DNA from: Panagrolaimus kolymaensis
Taxonomy: Eukaryota > Nematoda > Chromadorea > Rhabditida > Panagrolaimidae
Direction: 5' to 3'
Length of the DNA stretch: 64,000 nt
Assembly (NCBI GenBank): GCA_028622995.1
Contig: JAJQJQ010000061.1
Span: 868,001-932,000, forward strand
Shown one piece after another: positions 12,697-22,819 of the stretch. Positions within the stretch are counted from its first letter, which is position 1. Every line of letters starts with the position of its first letter. The notes beneath the pieces were generated by a model. The model searched no databases. It had not been told where the DNA came from and saw only the letters and a program-made list of their open reading frames with translations. Position numbers and translations under genes: made by a program.

Positions 12697-13568
12697 ATGA
12701 TTCAATTTTTCAAAATTGTAAATGGCATTGTCCAAAATCATGGTGAATGCAAAATCACAATTGATGCAACCAGGTGTGAAATGCGTATTGAAACTGGAAG
12801 TTGGTTTTTTAATCTTCAAAATTTTTATTTTTATTTATCCCTTTTTTTCTTTCAGATTCTTTTATTCGCCTCGATTTTAATTCTAACTACATGCGTGAAA
12901 ATGTGAGTTTTTTATCTCATTTTTCTATTATGCGGCTATAATTTTTCTTCTTCTTTCGTTGTAGGATTTACTTTTTGCAAAAAAAGCGAATGAAGACGCT
13001 GAATATATTATTCAATTACCAAATGCAAATTGTTGTGAAAAAGTGTTTGAAAAAGTTTTTCAACTTTCGCAAGGCATAACCATGATTACAAAAACCCAAG
13101 CACTAACTTATTTTTCTCTATTAATTACCATTGTAAATGGTGAAATCGTTCAAAATTGTGGTTATTGTTTTGTTTCAATCGACAGTAATAGCAGTTCAAT
13201 GAAGATTGATAATGGAGGTTTGTTAAATTTATGCTTAAATATACATATATTTTTTAATATTCAATAAATGTCCATTTTTTAGGTACACCAATTGTTATCG
13301 CATTTAATTCAAACTTTATTCGTGAAAATGTAATCATTTTTTAAGTCTTAGTTTTTATCAATCAAAAAAAATACAATAATAATGGTTTTCATTTTAGGAT
13401 ATGCTTTATTTCCATGGCGCAGGAACAGATGAACATGTTTTGAAATTTTCTGACACAAAAACATGTCAAAAAGTTTTTGAAGCAATTTATCCAGTAATAC
13501 TTTAGTTTTCTCTAAAAAAAATTTTTATTTATAATTCGCTTCCGTTGTTTTAGCCAGTTGCTGCATAA
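12697..13568 (+). CDS. Two-copy stand-alone N-terminal domain of the zinc-repeat proteins (186 aa)
   Basis: Six exons join in frame: 12697-12799, 12856-12902, 12965-13217, 13283-13329, 13398-13493 and 13554-13568. The product has two copies of one domain. Each has a G-x-C core (HGECKITI in the first, NCGYCFVSI in the second), a middle block ending FIREN or YMREN, then DLLF or DMLY, and a final helix with CCEKVFEKVF or CQKVFEAIY. Intron positions and phases within each copy (phase 1, then phase 0, with a 47-nt middle exon) match those of the zinc-repeat gene at 4124-4506. There are no zinc repeats, no signal peptide and no membrane segment. A beta-rich domain closed by an alpha helix, like a PH/EVH1 fold, is a guess from the pattern. 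Function unknown; a binding partner or competitor of the zinc-repeat proteins is possible. Confidence 0.8.
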
Positions 13569-14048
13569 ATGAAACAAAAAATGCCAATCACGTGAGCACA
13601 ACCAAAAAAAACTCTTCAAAAAATATCTTTTTTACTTTTTATCTTTTTCTTTATTTGTAGTAGCTTCTCTATTTTAAAGAAATTTAAATGTTTCCAGTTT
13701 TTTATTGTCAACTTTATTTCTTTTTTATTATTTTTTTTTAATATAAATATAATTTTTTTTCATACGTTTTTCGAAGGAAAATAAATTTTAAAAAAGGTAT
13801 TTTTTTTTTTCATAAACAAAACTCATAATCAGCCATTTAAAAAAAGCAAGCAAATACATTTCTTTCCCGCCAAAACAAGCTGTGACCTTTTATTGCTTAA
13901 GAGAATAAAAATTTTTTTATCGATTTGGCAAAAAAGAAAGAAGAGAGCGCAAAATATTTTTCCATTCATTAATAAAAAAATTCGGAAAGTTGTCAGTCGT
14001 TTATTTTTTTCTTTTCTTTTTCCATAATAATTTTTTTTATTTCAAGAA
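13569..14048. other. Intergenic between the two domain-only genes
   Basis: AT-rich spacer with no supported coding or repeat feature. The following gene starts 9 bases after a ttttttatttcaag string that could accept a spliced leader, so the two genes could share a transcript; this is not demonstrated. Confidence 0.35.
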
Positions 14049-14485
14049 ATGCCCGCTTATTTATTCCAAATTATGGATGGTCAAACTTTAAATCATGGTG
14101 AATGCCAAATCCAGATTCGCGTCATGAATAGTATTTTACGATTTCAAACCCAAAGTTTGTTTTTATTTTCTGATTTTTTAAATAAATAATTTTATCTTTT
14201 TTTAGATGCAGAATTTGTTACGACTTTTAATGCCAATTTTACTAGCAACAATGTACGTAAACTTTTTTTTCAAATTTTTTTTAAACTTTGTTTTTGCAGG
14301 AATTTCTTTATATTCAAAACAATCACACTAATTTCATTATTAGATTAGCTTCCACCAATATTTGTGAAAAGGTTTTTGATGTAATAATGGAAAATCAAGT
14401 ATGTATTTATTAAGTTATTTTGTAAATAGCATTTTTCAACCGTTTTTTTTTCCAGATTCCACCACCAAATGTTGCAGTTCCCTAA
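14049..14485 (+). CDS. Stand-alone N-terminal domain of the zinc-repeat proteins (93 aa)
   Basis: Four exons, 14049-14154, 14206-14252, 14300-14398 and 14456-14485, join in frame to 93 aa. It contains one domain: HGECQIQI, then a middle block ending FTSNN, then EFLYIQ, then CEKVFDVIM and a short proline-rich end. Exon sizes (106, 47, 99) and phases match the preceding gene and the first three exons of the zinc-repeat gene at 4124. The start ATG agrees with the paralogs. No zinc repeat, signal peptide or TM helix is present. Function unknown. Confidence 0.8.
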
Positions 14486-14869
14486 AGCTTTAACCAGAAT
14501 TTTTGGCGTAAAATCTTCATGCATAAATTTTTTTGCTAGTTAATTTTATTTTGTTATTAGTTTTTCTTTCAACCATGTTTTACACCATCAAAAATTTATT
14601 TAAAAACATTTTTTGAGTTTTTTCCTTTGAATTTTTTATTATTTTTCTTATTAAAAAACTGTGACTTTTTGATAGATTTAAAGAAATTATTCAATTTATT
14701 AGTTAACAAATTTTTTTTAGACGGCAATTAGAAAATTGTAATTTTCCCCATGATTTTTGGTATACATACAAACGTATGTATTTTATAAACCAGATTTTTC
14801 TTTAAAAAAATATGAAGAGTTTCTTTATTTTTTTAAATAAAAAATAATTCAAACATTGATGTATAAAAT

Positions 14870-15262
14870 TTTATTTATTTTTTGAGATTACTTTGCCTTC
14901 GTTTTTTTATTCTTATATATTTCTATAGACGCATTTGATAATCTTTATCCATTGACCATTTGTTTTATGACTCGTGGAATAGATATAGAAAGCAATTATT
15001 TAACGAAAAATACTAGTTTTTATTTTTTTATCAATATTTTCTTTAGAATTTAAAAAAAAAAATTAAATGGTGCAATTAAAGAATAAAGACAAAAATGCAA
15101 TTATAATATTAATCTTTTAAATGTCTCTATTTTTTTAATTATCATTCTTGTGTGTGTCGTAGCCTCATTAAAAGAAAATTTGATACAACAAAAACGCATG
15201 AGTCAATAATTTTTAATAAAGTTTATATAAAAAGAGTTTGAAAATAATGTTAAAGTGCACTT
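14870..15262 (+). promoter_or_regulatory. Duplicated promoter block of receptor S1
   Basis: This block recurs upstream of S4 (28450-28890) and S6 (34420-34860), and more weakly upstream of S2. Shared landmarks, in order, are a tttgccttcg stretch, aattatcattc followed by a TGTGTGT run, CGCATGAGTCAA (15195-15206), and a TATA-like tatataaaaag (15224-15234) about 50 bp before the start codon. The conserved order and spacing suggest a core promoter plus a shared neuron-type element. Confidence 0.6.
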
Positions 15263-15274
15263 TTGTTTGAGAAG

Positions 15275-16527
15275 ATGGCTGAAAGATTTATCGCTTCTGG
15301 AGGTTTAGAAGAGCCTTTAGTTGATTTACGATTAATTTTAGGGACCACTTCTTCCACACTTGCTAATATTGGTTTCGTCCTAAATGGAGTTTTGGTATAT
15401 TTAATTTTTTTTAAAACTTCAAAATTATTGGACGATTATAAAATTGTTTTAATTCAAAATTGTTTCATCGATATCTTTTTTACTATAATAAATAAAATTG
15501 GTGAAATTGTAAGTTGTAGTAGTTACTAAAAAAATTTTAAAATAAAAACAGCAAATCTTTTTTAGCAAACCGATTACAAAGATGGATGGTTTTTCTTGAT
15601 TATTTCTGGAAAGCCTGGGCTTCTAGGCTTCCCTGGTGACCTTTTGTATATTCATTTATGGGTTTTTGCATTATTTTATTGTTTGACATCGATACCCGTG
15701 CAATTTGTATATCGATATTTTATGATAGTTCGAGAAAAACAACTTAAAACATATCAATATTTTATATGTTTGGGTATTTCGACCTTTGCAGCTTTGTCGT
15801 ATGCTTTGATGTGCTTATGGAATTTTTATCCAAATCAAGAAAAATATGAAATTACTACGCTCCTTCTTAAAGCCGATATATATTATTACAAAGGCATCCC
15901 ACCATATTATATTTCAAGTATTAGAGAATGGCCGCTAAGGATTTTGCTTACATATGCTTTGATTTTGATTGGGTTGAGTTACAGTATTACAATTATTTCT
16001 TGTATAAAAATTTGGCGGAAATTGGGTCGTCACACCGCTGATTATAATTTATCACCCCAAACCAGAAAAATCCACAAACAAATGACAAAAACAATCATTT
16101 TACAAGTAAGATAAAAATACTAAACTCTACAAATTTTAAAATGCTTAAATAATTACAATAGTTTCCATAAATGGTTTGACTTTTATTTTCAGGCTTTAAT
16201 CCCTCTAATTTTTGTTATGTTACCTATTGGAAGTGCTGTAATTTCAACCTTTCTTTTTTTAAATATTCCTGGCTTAGGGGTTATAATTACTTTATTTTGG
16301 TGTTGGTAAGTGACATAAATTTTTTTTATATTCTACCAAATGACGCCACATTAATTTTTAGGGTTCCATTAGCAAACCCTTTGGTAACAATTTGTTCAAT
16401 AAAAGCTTATCGACATGCTTTAATGAAAATGCCAAAAAATTTGTTGAACATTAAAAACCGATGTTCATCTTCTTCCGTTGTTAATACAATCGGATCAACA
16501 ACAACACCAACAGCAAAATCTTCCTAA
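15275..16527 (+). CDS. Srd/Str-like chemoreceptor, array copy S1 (350 aa)
   Basis: Exons 15275-15508, 15566-16105, 16193-16305 and 16362-16527 join in frame. The seven-TM protein starts MAERF and has a first helix ending LIFFKTSKLL, FVYRYFMIVREKQLKTYQYF after the third helix, SPQTRKIHKQMTKTI before the sixth, and NPLVTICSIKAYR closing the seventh. These features fit the Str superfamily and most resemble Srd. The tail is Ser/Thr-rich and variable between copies. Exon lengths 234, 540 and 113 recur exactly in S2, S4 and S6. It is tail-to-tail with the intronless receptor at 16757-17788, 229 bp away. Role: odorant or pheromone sensing in ciliated sensory neurons, from family knowledge. Confidence 0.88.
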
Positions 16528-16756
16528 ATCATTAATGCTTTAACAACGGACAATGGAAAGGAAACGAAATATTAATCATTTAAGTATAAACTTTTGTTAT
16601 ATGTACAATCTTCAGCATAAAATATGTATTCTCGACACATTTCTTTTTTTTTATTACAGAAACTTTATGAACTTTTAAAAAAATACATTTCCAAGATATT
16701 TCAAATGAACTAAAATTTGGTTCAAAAAATATATATAATTAAGGATGTACGTTATT

Positions 16757-17788
16757 TTATCGCGAAGTTGCCACATCTAAAATAATGACTTTTAAATTAT
16801 TAACATCAAACATTTTAGCCACTGCATTTCGATATGTTTTTACAACGGAAACAACAAGGATGACATCAATAATTGGATATAGCATCATAATCCCAGCCAT
16901 AATAAGTTGAAGATCAAATAAATTAATAAAAAATCCATCCAAAGTAAAAATAAAGGTTGCACCCCAAATTGCTGTGGGAGCAGCTCCTAAACCAAGAGCA
17001 AAAAATTGAACAAAAGTTGCGCGAAAAATAAGTGAAAATTGTTTTTTTGTTTGATTTGAAAGTGAAATTCGAGTATTTTTTGAATATAATAAGTTGTTCC
17101 AAGCTAACCATAAAATAATTACAGCACGATAAAAAGCCAAAATGAGGAAAGTTGTTAAAAGTGTAATAGTTTCAAAGCTCCATCTAAAATTATAAATATA
17201 TAACGAAGGCTGAAAATTTAGCAAAATATCGGCATCTTCAACATTTCGAGTTAAGACCGCTTTAGATTCATTGTCATTAATATGAGTTTTAAAATAATTT
17301 AAACCACTAATACACATAATAAATAAGCTTAATAAGAGTAATGCGTAAATTAAATATTTGTGATACTTTGGGGCTTTGGAATAAACGTTTACAATTTCAT
17401 AATGTCTATTTATCAAAATAATTAAAAGTGAATCAACCATTAAAAATAATGAAAAAATACAAAATCCCAAGCAAAGCACCGCCACCGTCGATGAAACTGG
17501 TGCTAATGGTCCCACAGGGAAAATTATATAAAATGGCCCAAGTCGAATTGGTTTTGTTAGAAAATATAATAAAAGAGAAGAAAATGCGAAAAATATATAT
17601 GCAATCATAAATATTCGAAAAATTCGCATTTCTTTATTAGAACATCGAATAACTAAAAATCCATAAAAAATTTGAACAAAAATGTTAATAGAAAAAATGA
17701 TATAACTATAAATTTTAAAAATATGAATATTTTCAAGATTTATTATTTCTGAAACGTTAAAACTCTTATCAGTCATGACAAACGCCAT
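16757..17788 (-). CDS. Intronless Str/Srh-like chemoreceptor (343 aa)
   Basis: A single uninterrupted frame with about seven hydrophobic helices. TM6 carries IFRATFVQFFALGLGAAPT, and TM7 ends YPIIDVILVVSVVKTYRNAV, the PxxD...YR pattern of Str-superfamily receptors (Str, Srh, Srd, Srj). The lack of introns contrasts with the four-exon receptors around it and may reflect retroposition or intron loss. Two starts are possible (17788 and 17776). Decayed relatives lie at 19876-20070, 28000-28335 and 33340-33620; the 28-kb one is nearly identical to this gene's 3' end. The class within the superfamily is uncertain. Confidence 0.85.
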   Translation of the reverse strand: MAFVMTDKSFNVSEIINLENIHIFKIYSYIIFSINIFVQIFYGFLVIRCSNKEMRIFRIFMIAYIFFAFSSLLLYFLTKPIRLGPFYIIFPVGPLAPVSSTVAVLCLGFCIFSLFLMVDSLLIILINRHYEIVNVYSKAPKYHKYLIYALLLLSLFIMCISGLNYFKTHINDNESKAVLTRNVEDADILLNFQPSLYIYNFRWSFETITLLTTFLILAFYRAVIILWLAWNNLLYSKNTRISLSNQTKKQFSLIFRATFVQFFALGLGAAPTAIWGATFIFTLDGFFINLFDLQLIMAGIMMLYPIIDVILVVSVVKTYRNAVAKMFDVNNLKVIILDVATSR

Positions 17789-18179
17789 TAATAATTTTTT
17801 TTGTTATTAACAAACAAAAAATAATAAAATTTAATATTTTTTTTTCCACCAAGAAAAAATACGAATTAAACTTTAATTTTTCTTACTTTACTTTACATTT
17901 TAGACAGGAGCTTTTGCGTAAATGTTGCTTTTTCTTAAAAAAAAAACGTGTGGTTCTTTTTTATTAAAAAAACGTTTTGTTACAGGTGATTTATAAATGC
18001 TATTAACAAATAAAAAATTCCATAAAAATAAAACATTTTTTAACTCTTTAACACTGAAAATAATAATAAATTTTAAGAATTCAAATAAACGGCTACATTA
18101 TTTTAATTAATGTTTAATGAAAATTTGTTATTTTACCATTTATAATTCAGATGTCTGTCACTTTTTTTCTTAGAAAATG
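17789..18179. other. Promoter-side spacer of the intronless receptor
   Basis: About 390 bp of AT-rich sequence between the start of the minus-strand receptor and the foldback element. Nothing else could be supported. Confidence 0.35.
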
Positions 18180-19775
18180 CACTTTATTATAAGCCATTTT
18201 TTCTAAAAATCGCACTTGGTTTAGGATTTCAAAAAAAAATAAATTTCGTAAATTGACTTTTGTTCAATCCCCCTTAGGTTTTCGGGGTCGCTGATCACGA
18301 ATCTGACCTTAGTTTAATTGGTCTCATAGCGAAAAACACTAGATCCAGAGGTCTCCAAACGAAAAGTCAACTTTTTTTTAAGATGCTTTTTTTAAAAAGT
18401 GTTTACATGGAAAAATAGTAAAAAATACGCTGATTATTTTCGTAATTGATGTCGATAATAGAAGTATAGGCACAAATGGGTCAAAAGTCCATTTTAACAA
18501 AAAATTCAATGTTTCGCTTGGAAAAAATCGAAATCTGCGGCCGCGTGATTGCCATTTGAAGACATATTCGGATTCCTCATGAAATTTCACCCTAGAAAAA
18601 GGGAATTTTAAGAAAAAAAAGCGGGACACCTTGAATACCATGACTCTATGAATGAGTTACAGCAACATGAGGTATAAGAACAAGTAATGAATAAACACAT
18701 GTGAAAAATACAAGCTCTTTACTAAAAACGTAGAAAAAATTATTTAATGATTTTACAAATCGATAAAACTTCATGATGTTATGCTTTTCGATTTTTCCCA
18801 CATTTTTAAAGTTTAATACTAATAAATAATGGTCAAAAAATCCAAAATTCTCAAAATGAGGTATTTATTTTTGAAACCCATCATTTCTAGACCTAATTTC
18901 GGTCGTAGAAACCGAATTTGACAATTAAAAAAATATATCATAAGCTGGTTATTGAGTTATGAATTTTTTAAATATGCAAATTTTTGGCAATGCTATAACT
19001 CAATTTTGATATTGTCAACCTTAGAAACTGTTATCAAATTCGGTTTCTACGACCCAAATTAGGTCTAGAAATGATGAGTTTTAAAAATAAATACTACATT
19101 TTTAGAATTTTAAATTTTTTGACTATTATTTATTAGTATTAAACTTTAAAAATGTGGGAAAAATCGAAAAGCATAACAAGACGAAGTTTTATCGATTTGT
19201 AAAATCATTAAATAATTTTTTCTACGTTTTTAGTAAAGAGCTTGTATTTTTCACATGTGTTTATTCATTACTTGTTCTTATACCTCATGTTGCTGTAACT
19301 CATTCATAGAGTCATGGTATTCAAGGTGTCCCGCTTTTTTTTCTTAAAATTCCCTTTTTCTAGGGTGAAATTTCATGAGGAATCCGAATATGTCTTCAAA
19401 TGGCAATCACGCGGCCGCAGATTTCGATTTTTTCCAAGCGAAACATTGAATTTTTTGTTAAAATGGACTTTTGACCCATTTGTGCCTATACTTCTATTAT
19501 CGACATCAATTACGAAAATAATCAGCGTATTTTTTACTATTTTTCCATGTAAACACTTTTTAAAAAAAGCATCTTAAAAAAAAGTTGACTTTTCGTTTGG
19601 AGACCTCTGGATCTAGTGTTTTTCGCTATGAGACCAATTAAACTAAGGTCAGATTCGTGATCAGCGACCCCGAAAACCTAAGGGGGATTGAACAAAAGTC
19701 AATTTACGAAATTTATTTTTTTTTGAAATCCCAAAATCGTTTGAAAAAGTGCGATTCTTACAAAAAATGGCTTTT
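18180..19775. mobile_element. Long palindromic (foldback) element, 1.6 kb
   Basis: The two halves are inverted copies about an axis near 18977.5. Positions 18378-18641 and 19314-19577 are exact reverse complements at the protein level, and homology extends out to about 18180 and 19775. The unpaired centre is only about 30-40 bp. The outer about 40 bp and the inner part show small differences, so the arms have begun to diverge. No transposase is present; the 87-codon frame found on both strands is a palindrome artefact. A foldback or long-TIR MITE is the likely class. No clear target duplication was seen. Confidence 0.85.
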
Positions 19776-19875
19776 ATAAAAACCACCTTGAGTTTAGGAA
19801 AAATATGATTAATAATTTGTATAAGAAAAAATAAAATTTAAAAGTTAAAAAAATATATTTATTCGTATCGTTACT

Positions 19876-20070
19876 AAACAACTTTTCATTGGCATTTGGT
19901 GATATTCCAACAGAAATTTGATGATTGTTTATGGTATTTACATTGGAAGGATTAATTAATCTACATATAATTATGACTGCTATATTAATTTTATACCCTA
20001 TTTTTGATGTTATCATCGTCGTTTCTGTTGTGAAAACTTATTGAAAAGATGTGTATAAATTGCTATGTTT
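19876..20070 (+). pseudogene. Decayed fragment of the intronless receptor family
   Basis: Translation in one frame gives FSLAFGDIPTEI, two stops, then FTLEGLINLHIIMTAILILYP (split by no gap) and IFDVIIVVSVVKTY followed by a stop. This aligns with TM6-TM7 of the receptor at 16757-17788. At least three in-frame stops show that it is dead. It lies between the foldback element and the S2 promoter, in the opposite orientation to the intact gene. Confidence 0.75.
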
Positions 20071-20439
20071 AAAAAAATAATAAAAATTATTGTTATCACA
20101 TCTTTAGCTTAAACGGGCATAATTGAGAAAAAAAATAATTTTTAATTTTTATTTATTTCAATAAAAGCTTATTTCCTTTTTTGTGTAATTTTTTCATTAT
20201 ACTTAATAAAAAAAATAAAAAAAGTTTATGTATGTTAAAAATAAAATGACATCAAGATCGTATGTAACGCTAGAGACTTTGAGATAAGATTAGTTTGTGT
20301 AATACATAGACAAGGAAGGAATAAACTTAAGTATTATTTCCTATCAAAGCTTTAATTATTTAAAAAAAATGAGTAACTTTCTCTTTTTTACTCAAAAATC
20401 TTAAAAACTGTTGACACATACAAATAATATTTTTTTGTC

Positions 20440-20895
20440 TTTATTTTGCGTTCTCTTTTTTTTTTTATAAATTTCTATGCGTCAAAGTTTTTTGTTTGTT
20501 AATAATCTTAATCTATCCATCTGTCAGTTTTTTTGCTTTTTTGTTGAACGGATTAGATATAGGCAATAGCTTAAGAAAAATATTAACTTTTTTCTTTTGT
20601 TTTTTATATCAATATTTTCTTAAGATATTAATTATTTTTTATTTTTTCAATAGAAAATTTTGTTAATGACGCGATTAATGAATAAAGACAAAAAATATTA
20701 ATACCCACGTTCATTTTCTTAATGTTAATTTTCATTCAAGTGTGTAGCATCTCAAATGAGAGGACGTTGACAGACTACAATTCCGCATAAGCTAATAAAA
20801 TTTTTTTAAAACGTATAAAAACAAACCAAATTTTAATTAATTTTTAATCATAATACCATTGTTTTTTTTTTGTCTTAAAGTGGGATTCTTTCTCA
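20440..20895 (+). promoter_or_regulatory. Promoter block of receptor S2
   Basis: It shares the CAAGTGTGTAGCATCTC motif near 20736 with the S5 upstream region and a TATA-like tataaaaac near 20816 with the other array copies. It is more diverged from the S1/S4/S6 block than those three are from each other. Confidence 0.5.
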
Positions 20896-22238
20896 ATGGC
20901 TGAAAAATTTATTGCAGCGGGGGGATTTGAAGAGCCTTTAGTCGATTTACGACAAATTTTGGCGATCACTTCTTCCACGATCGCTTATGTTGGGTTTGCG
21001 TTAAATGGAATTTTGGTTTATTTGATTTTTTTTAAAACATCAAAATTATTGGATGATTATAAAATTGTTTTAATTCAAAATTGTTTCATTGATATCTTTT
21101 TTACTATTGTCAATGCTCTTGCTGGAATGGTAAGTGTCTTTTCTTTAAAAAAATCTTGATACATTTGCTACATCACTTTTGTGAGAAAATTTTGTGATTT
21201 TTATGATTTTTGTATTTTTAAAAGAAATAAAAACAGCACTTTTTTTATAGCAAACCGATTACAAAAACGGATGGTTTTTCTTGATTATTTCTGGAAAGCC
21301 CGGGCTACTTGGCTTCCCTGGTGACTGGATATATGTGTGTTTATGGGTTTTTGCTCTTTTTTGGTGTTTGACTTCGATTCCCGTGCAATTTGTTTATCGA
21401 TATTTTATGATTGTTCGAGAAAAACAACTTAAAACATATCAGTATTTTATTTGTCTCGGAATTTCTACTTTCGCTGCACTTTCCTATGCCTTAATGTGTT
21501 TATGGGTTTTTTATCCAACCGAACAAAAATATGAAATCACTATTCCACTTTTAAAGGCCGACGTTTACTACTATAAAGGTATTCCGCCATATTATACTTC
21601 GAGCATTCTTGAATGGCCTTTGCGTATCTTGTTTACATATGCTTTGTGCTTAGTAGGATTGAGCTACAGTATCACAACGGTTGCATGCATAAAAGTCTGG
21701 AGGAAATTGGATCATCACACCGCTGACTATATTTTGTCCCCTCAAACACGGCGAATTCATAAACAAATGACGAAAACAATCATTTTACAGGTAAGAAAAT
21801 CGGATTTCTAACTTTGACAAATTTTACAAAATTTAAAAAAATTACGATAATTATCTAAATGCTATGACTTTTTTTAGGCTTTAATCCCACTAATTTTTGT
21901 TATGTTTCCAATCGGAACTGCAGTAATTTCAACTTTTCTATTTCTAAACATTCCTGGTTTAGGAGTAATGATTACATTTTTTTGGTGTTGGCGAGTCGAT
22001 GCTTTCGAGAAAAAAATAAAATGTTTATTTTGTTTTCAGGGTCCCATTAGCAAATCCTTTGGTAACAATTTGTTCAATAAAAGCTTATCGACATGCGCTA
22101 ATAAAAATGGGAAATAGTTTGTTGAATATTAAAAAAAGATGCACAACAACTGTTAGTACAATCGGTTCCACAACAACAGCAAAATCTTTGTCGTATAATA
22201 TTCATCCAACGTCCAATGCTAATGATAGCAAACATTAA
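20896..22238 (+). CDS. Srd/Str-like chemoreceptor, array copy S2 (361 aa)
   Basis: Exons 20896-21129, 21251-21790, 21878-21990 and 22040-22238 give a complete seven-TM receptor with the array's landmarks: LIFFKTSKLLDDYK, SGKPGLLGFPGDW, FVYRYFMIVREK, SPQTRRIHKQMTK and NPLVTICSIKAYR. Exon 3 ends at the conserved TGGTGTTG, but the next bases are GCGAGT instead of GTAAGT, so intron 3 needs a GC-AG donor. With that donor the frame closes and the exon keeps its 113-nt length. If the donor fails, the product would lose TM7. The C-terminal tail is Thr/Ser-rich. Confidence 0.85.
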
Positions 22239-22819
22239 AACGAACGCAGATATACAAAAAATTATAAGCCCCTATGGTAAAAAAACATAGCTAAAAAGCA
22301 ATTGTTTTTTGTCCCTAATATATTTTTTAACCAAATTTTTGTATATCCTTCGTTCAATATTTTTTTATAAATAATTTTTGCTAGGGCAACGGTTTATTTA
22401 GGCTATGAATAATAACAATATATGTATTTATTAGCAGCTATCAGCTGGCACAAACACAAAACAAGCGTAAAGGTTCACAGATAAAGAAAGTGAAGGCAAT
22501 TAAACAATTTTTAGGCTAGAGCTTAGCTGCTCTCACTATTCTTCATTAGTTCCATAAAGACATACTTTGCGGCAATTTGCTTTATCAATTTTAAATACAT
22601 ATGTCCTTTTAAATTTAAAAAGAATCTGTTGTGGTTTTTCAATTGCGTTATGGCAAATTATAGGCTTCTTAAAAGACATTTACTTTCCTTTTAGTTTTCC
22701 ATATTTATTTTAAGTTTAACTTCGTTTTATAGAAATAAATTTGATTAACGAATTTTTAGTTAAGCATTAAAAAACTTTTTTGACTATTGGAAAAAATGCT
22801 TTTAGTTTTTTTTGAAGCT
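22239..22819. other. S2 3' flank
   Basis: AT-rich sequence. The part at 22310-22400 is homologous to the S6 3' flank interrupted by the LTR retrotransposon (36250-36297 and 41446-41480). No gene was supported. Confidence 0.45.

Noticed and set aside
18378..19577. Two identical 87-codon frames on opposite strands
   Set aside because: They are the same sequence read from the two arms of the palindrome; no start context, splice partner or known domain supports a gene.
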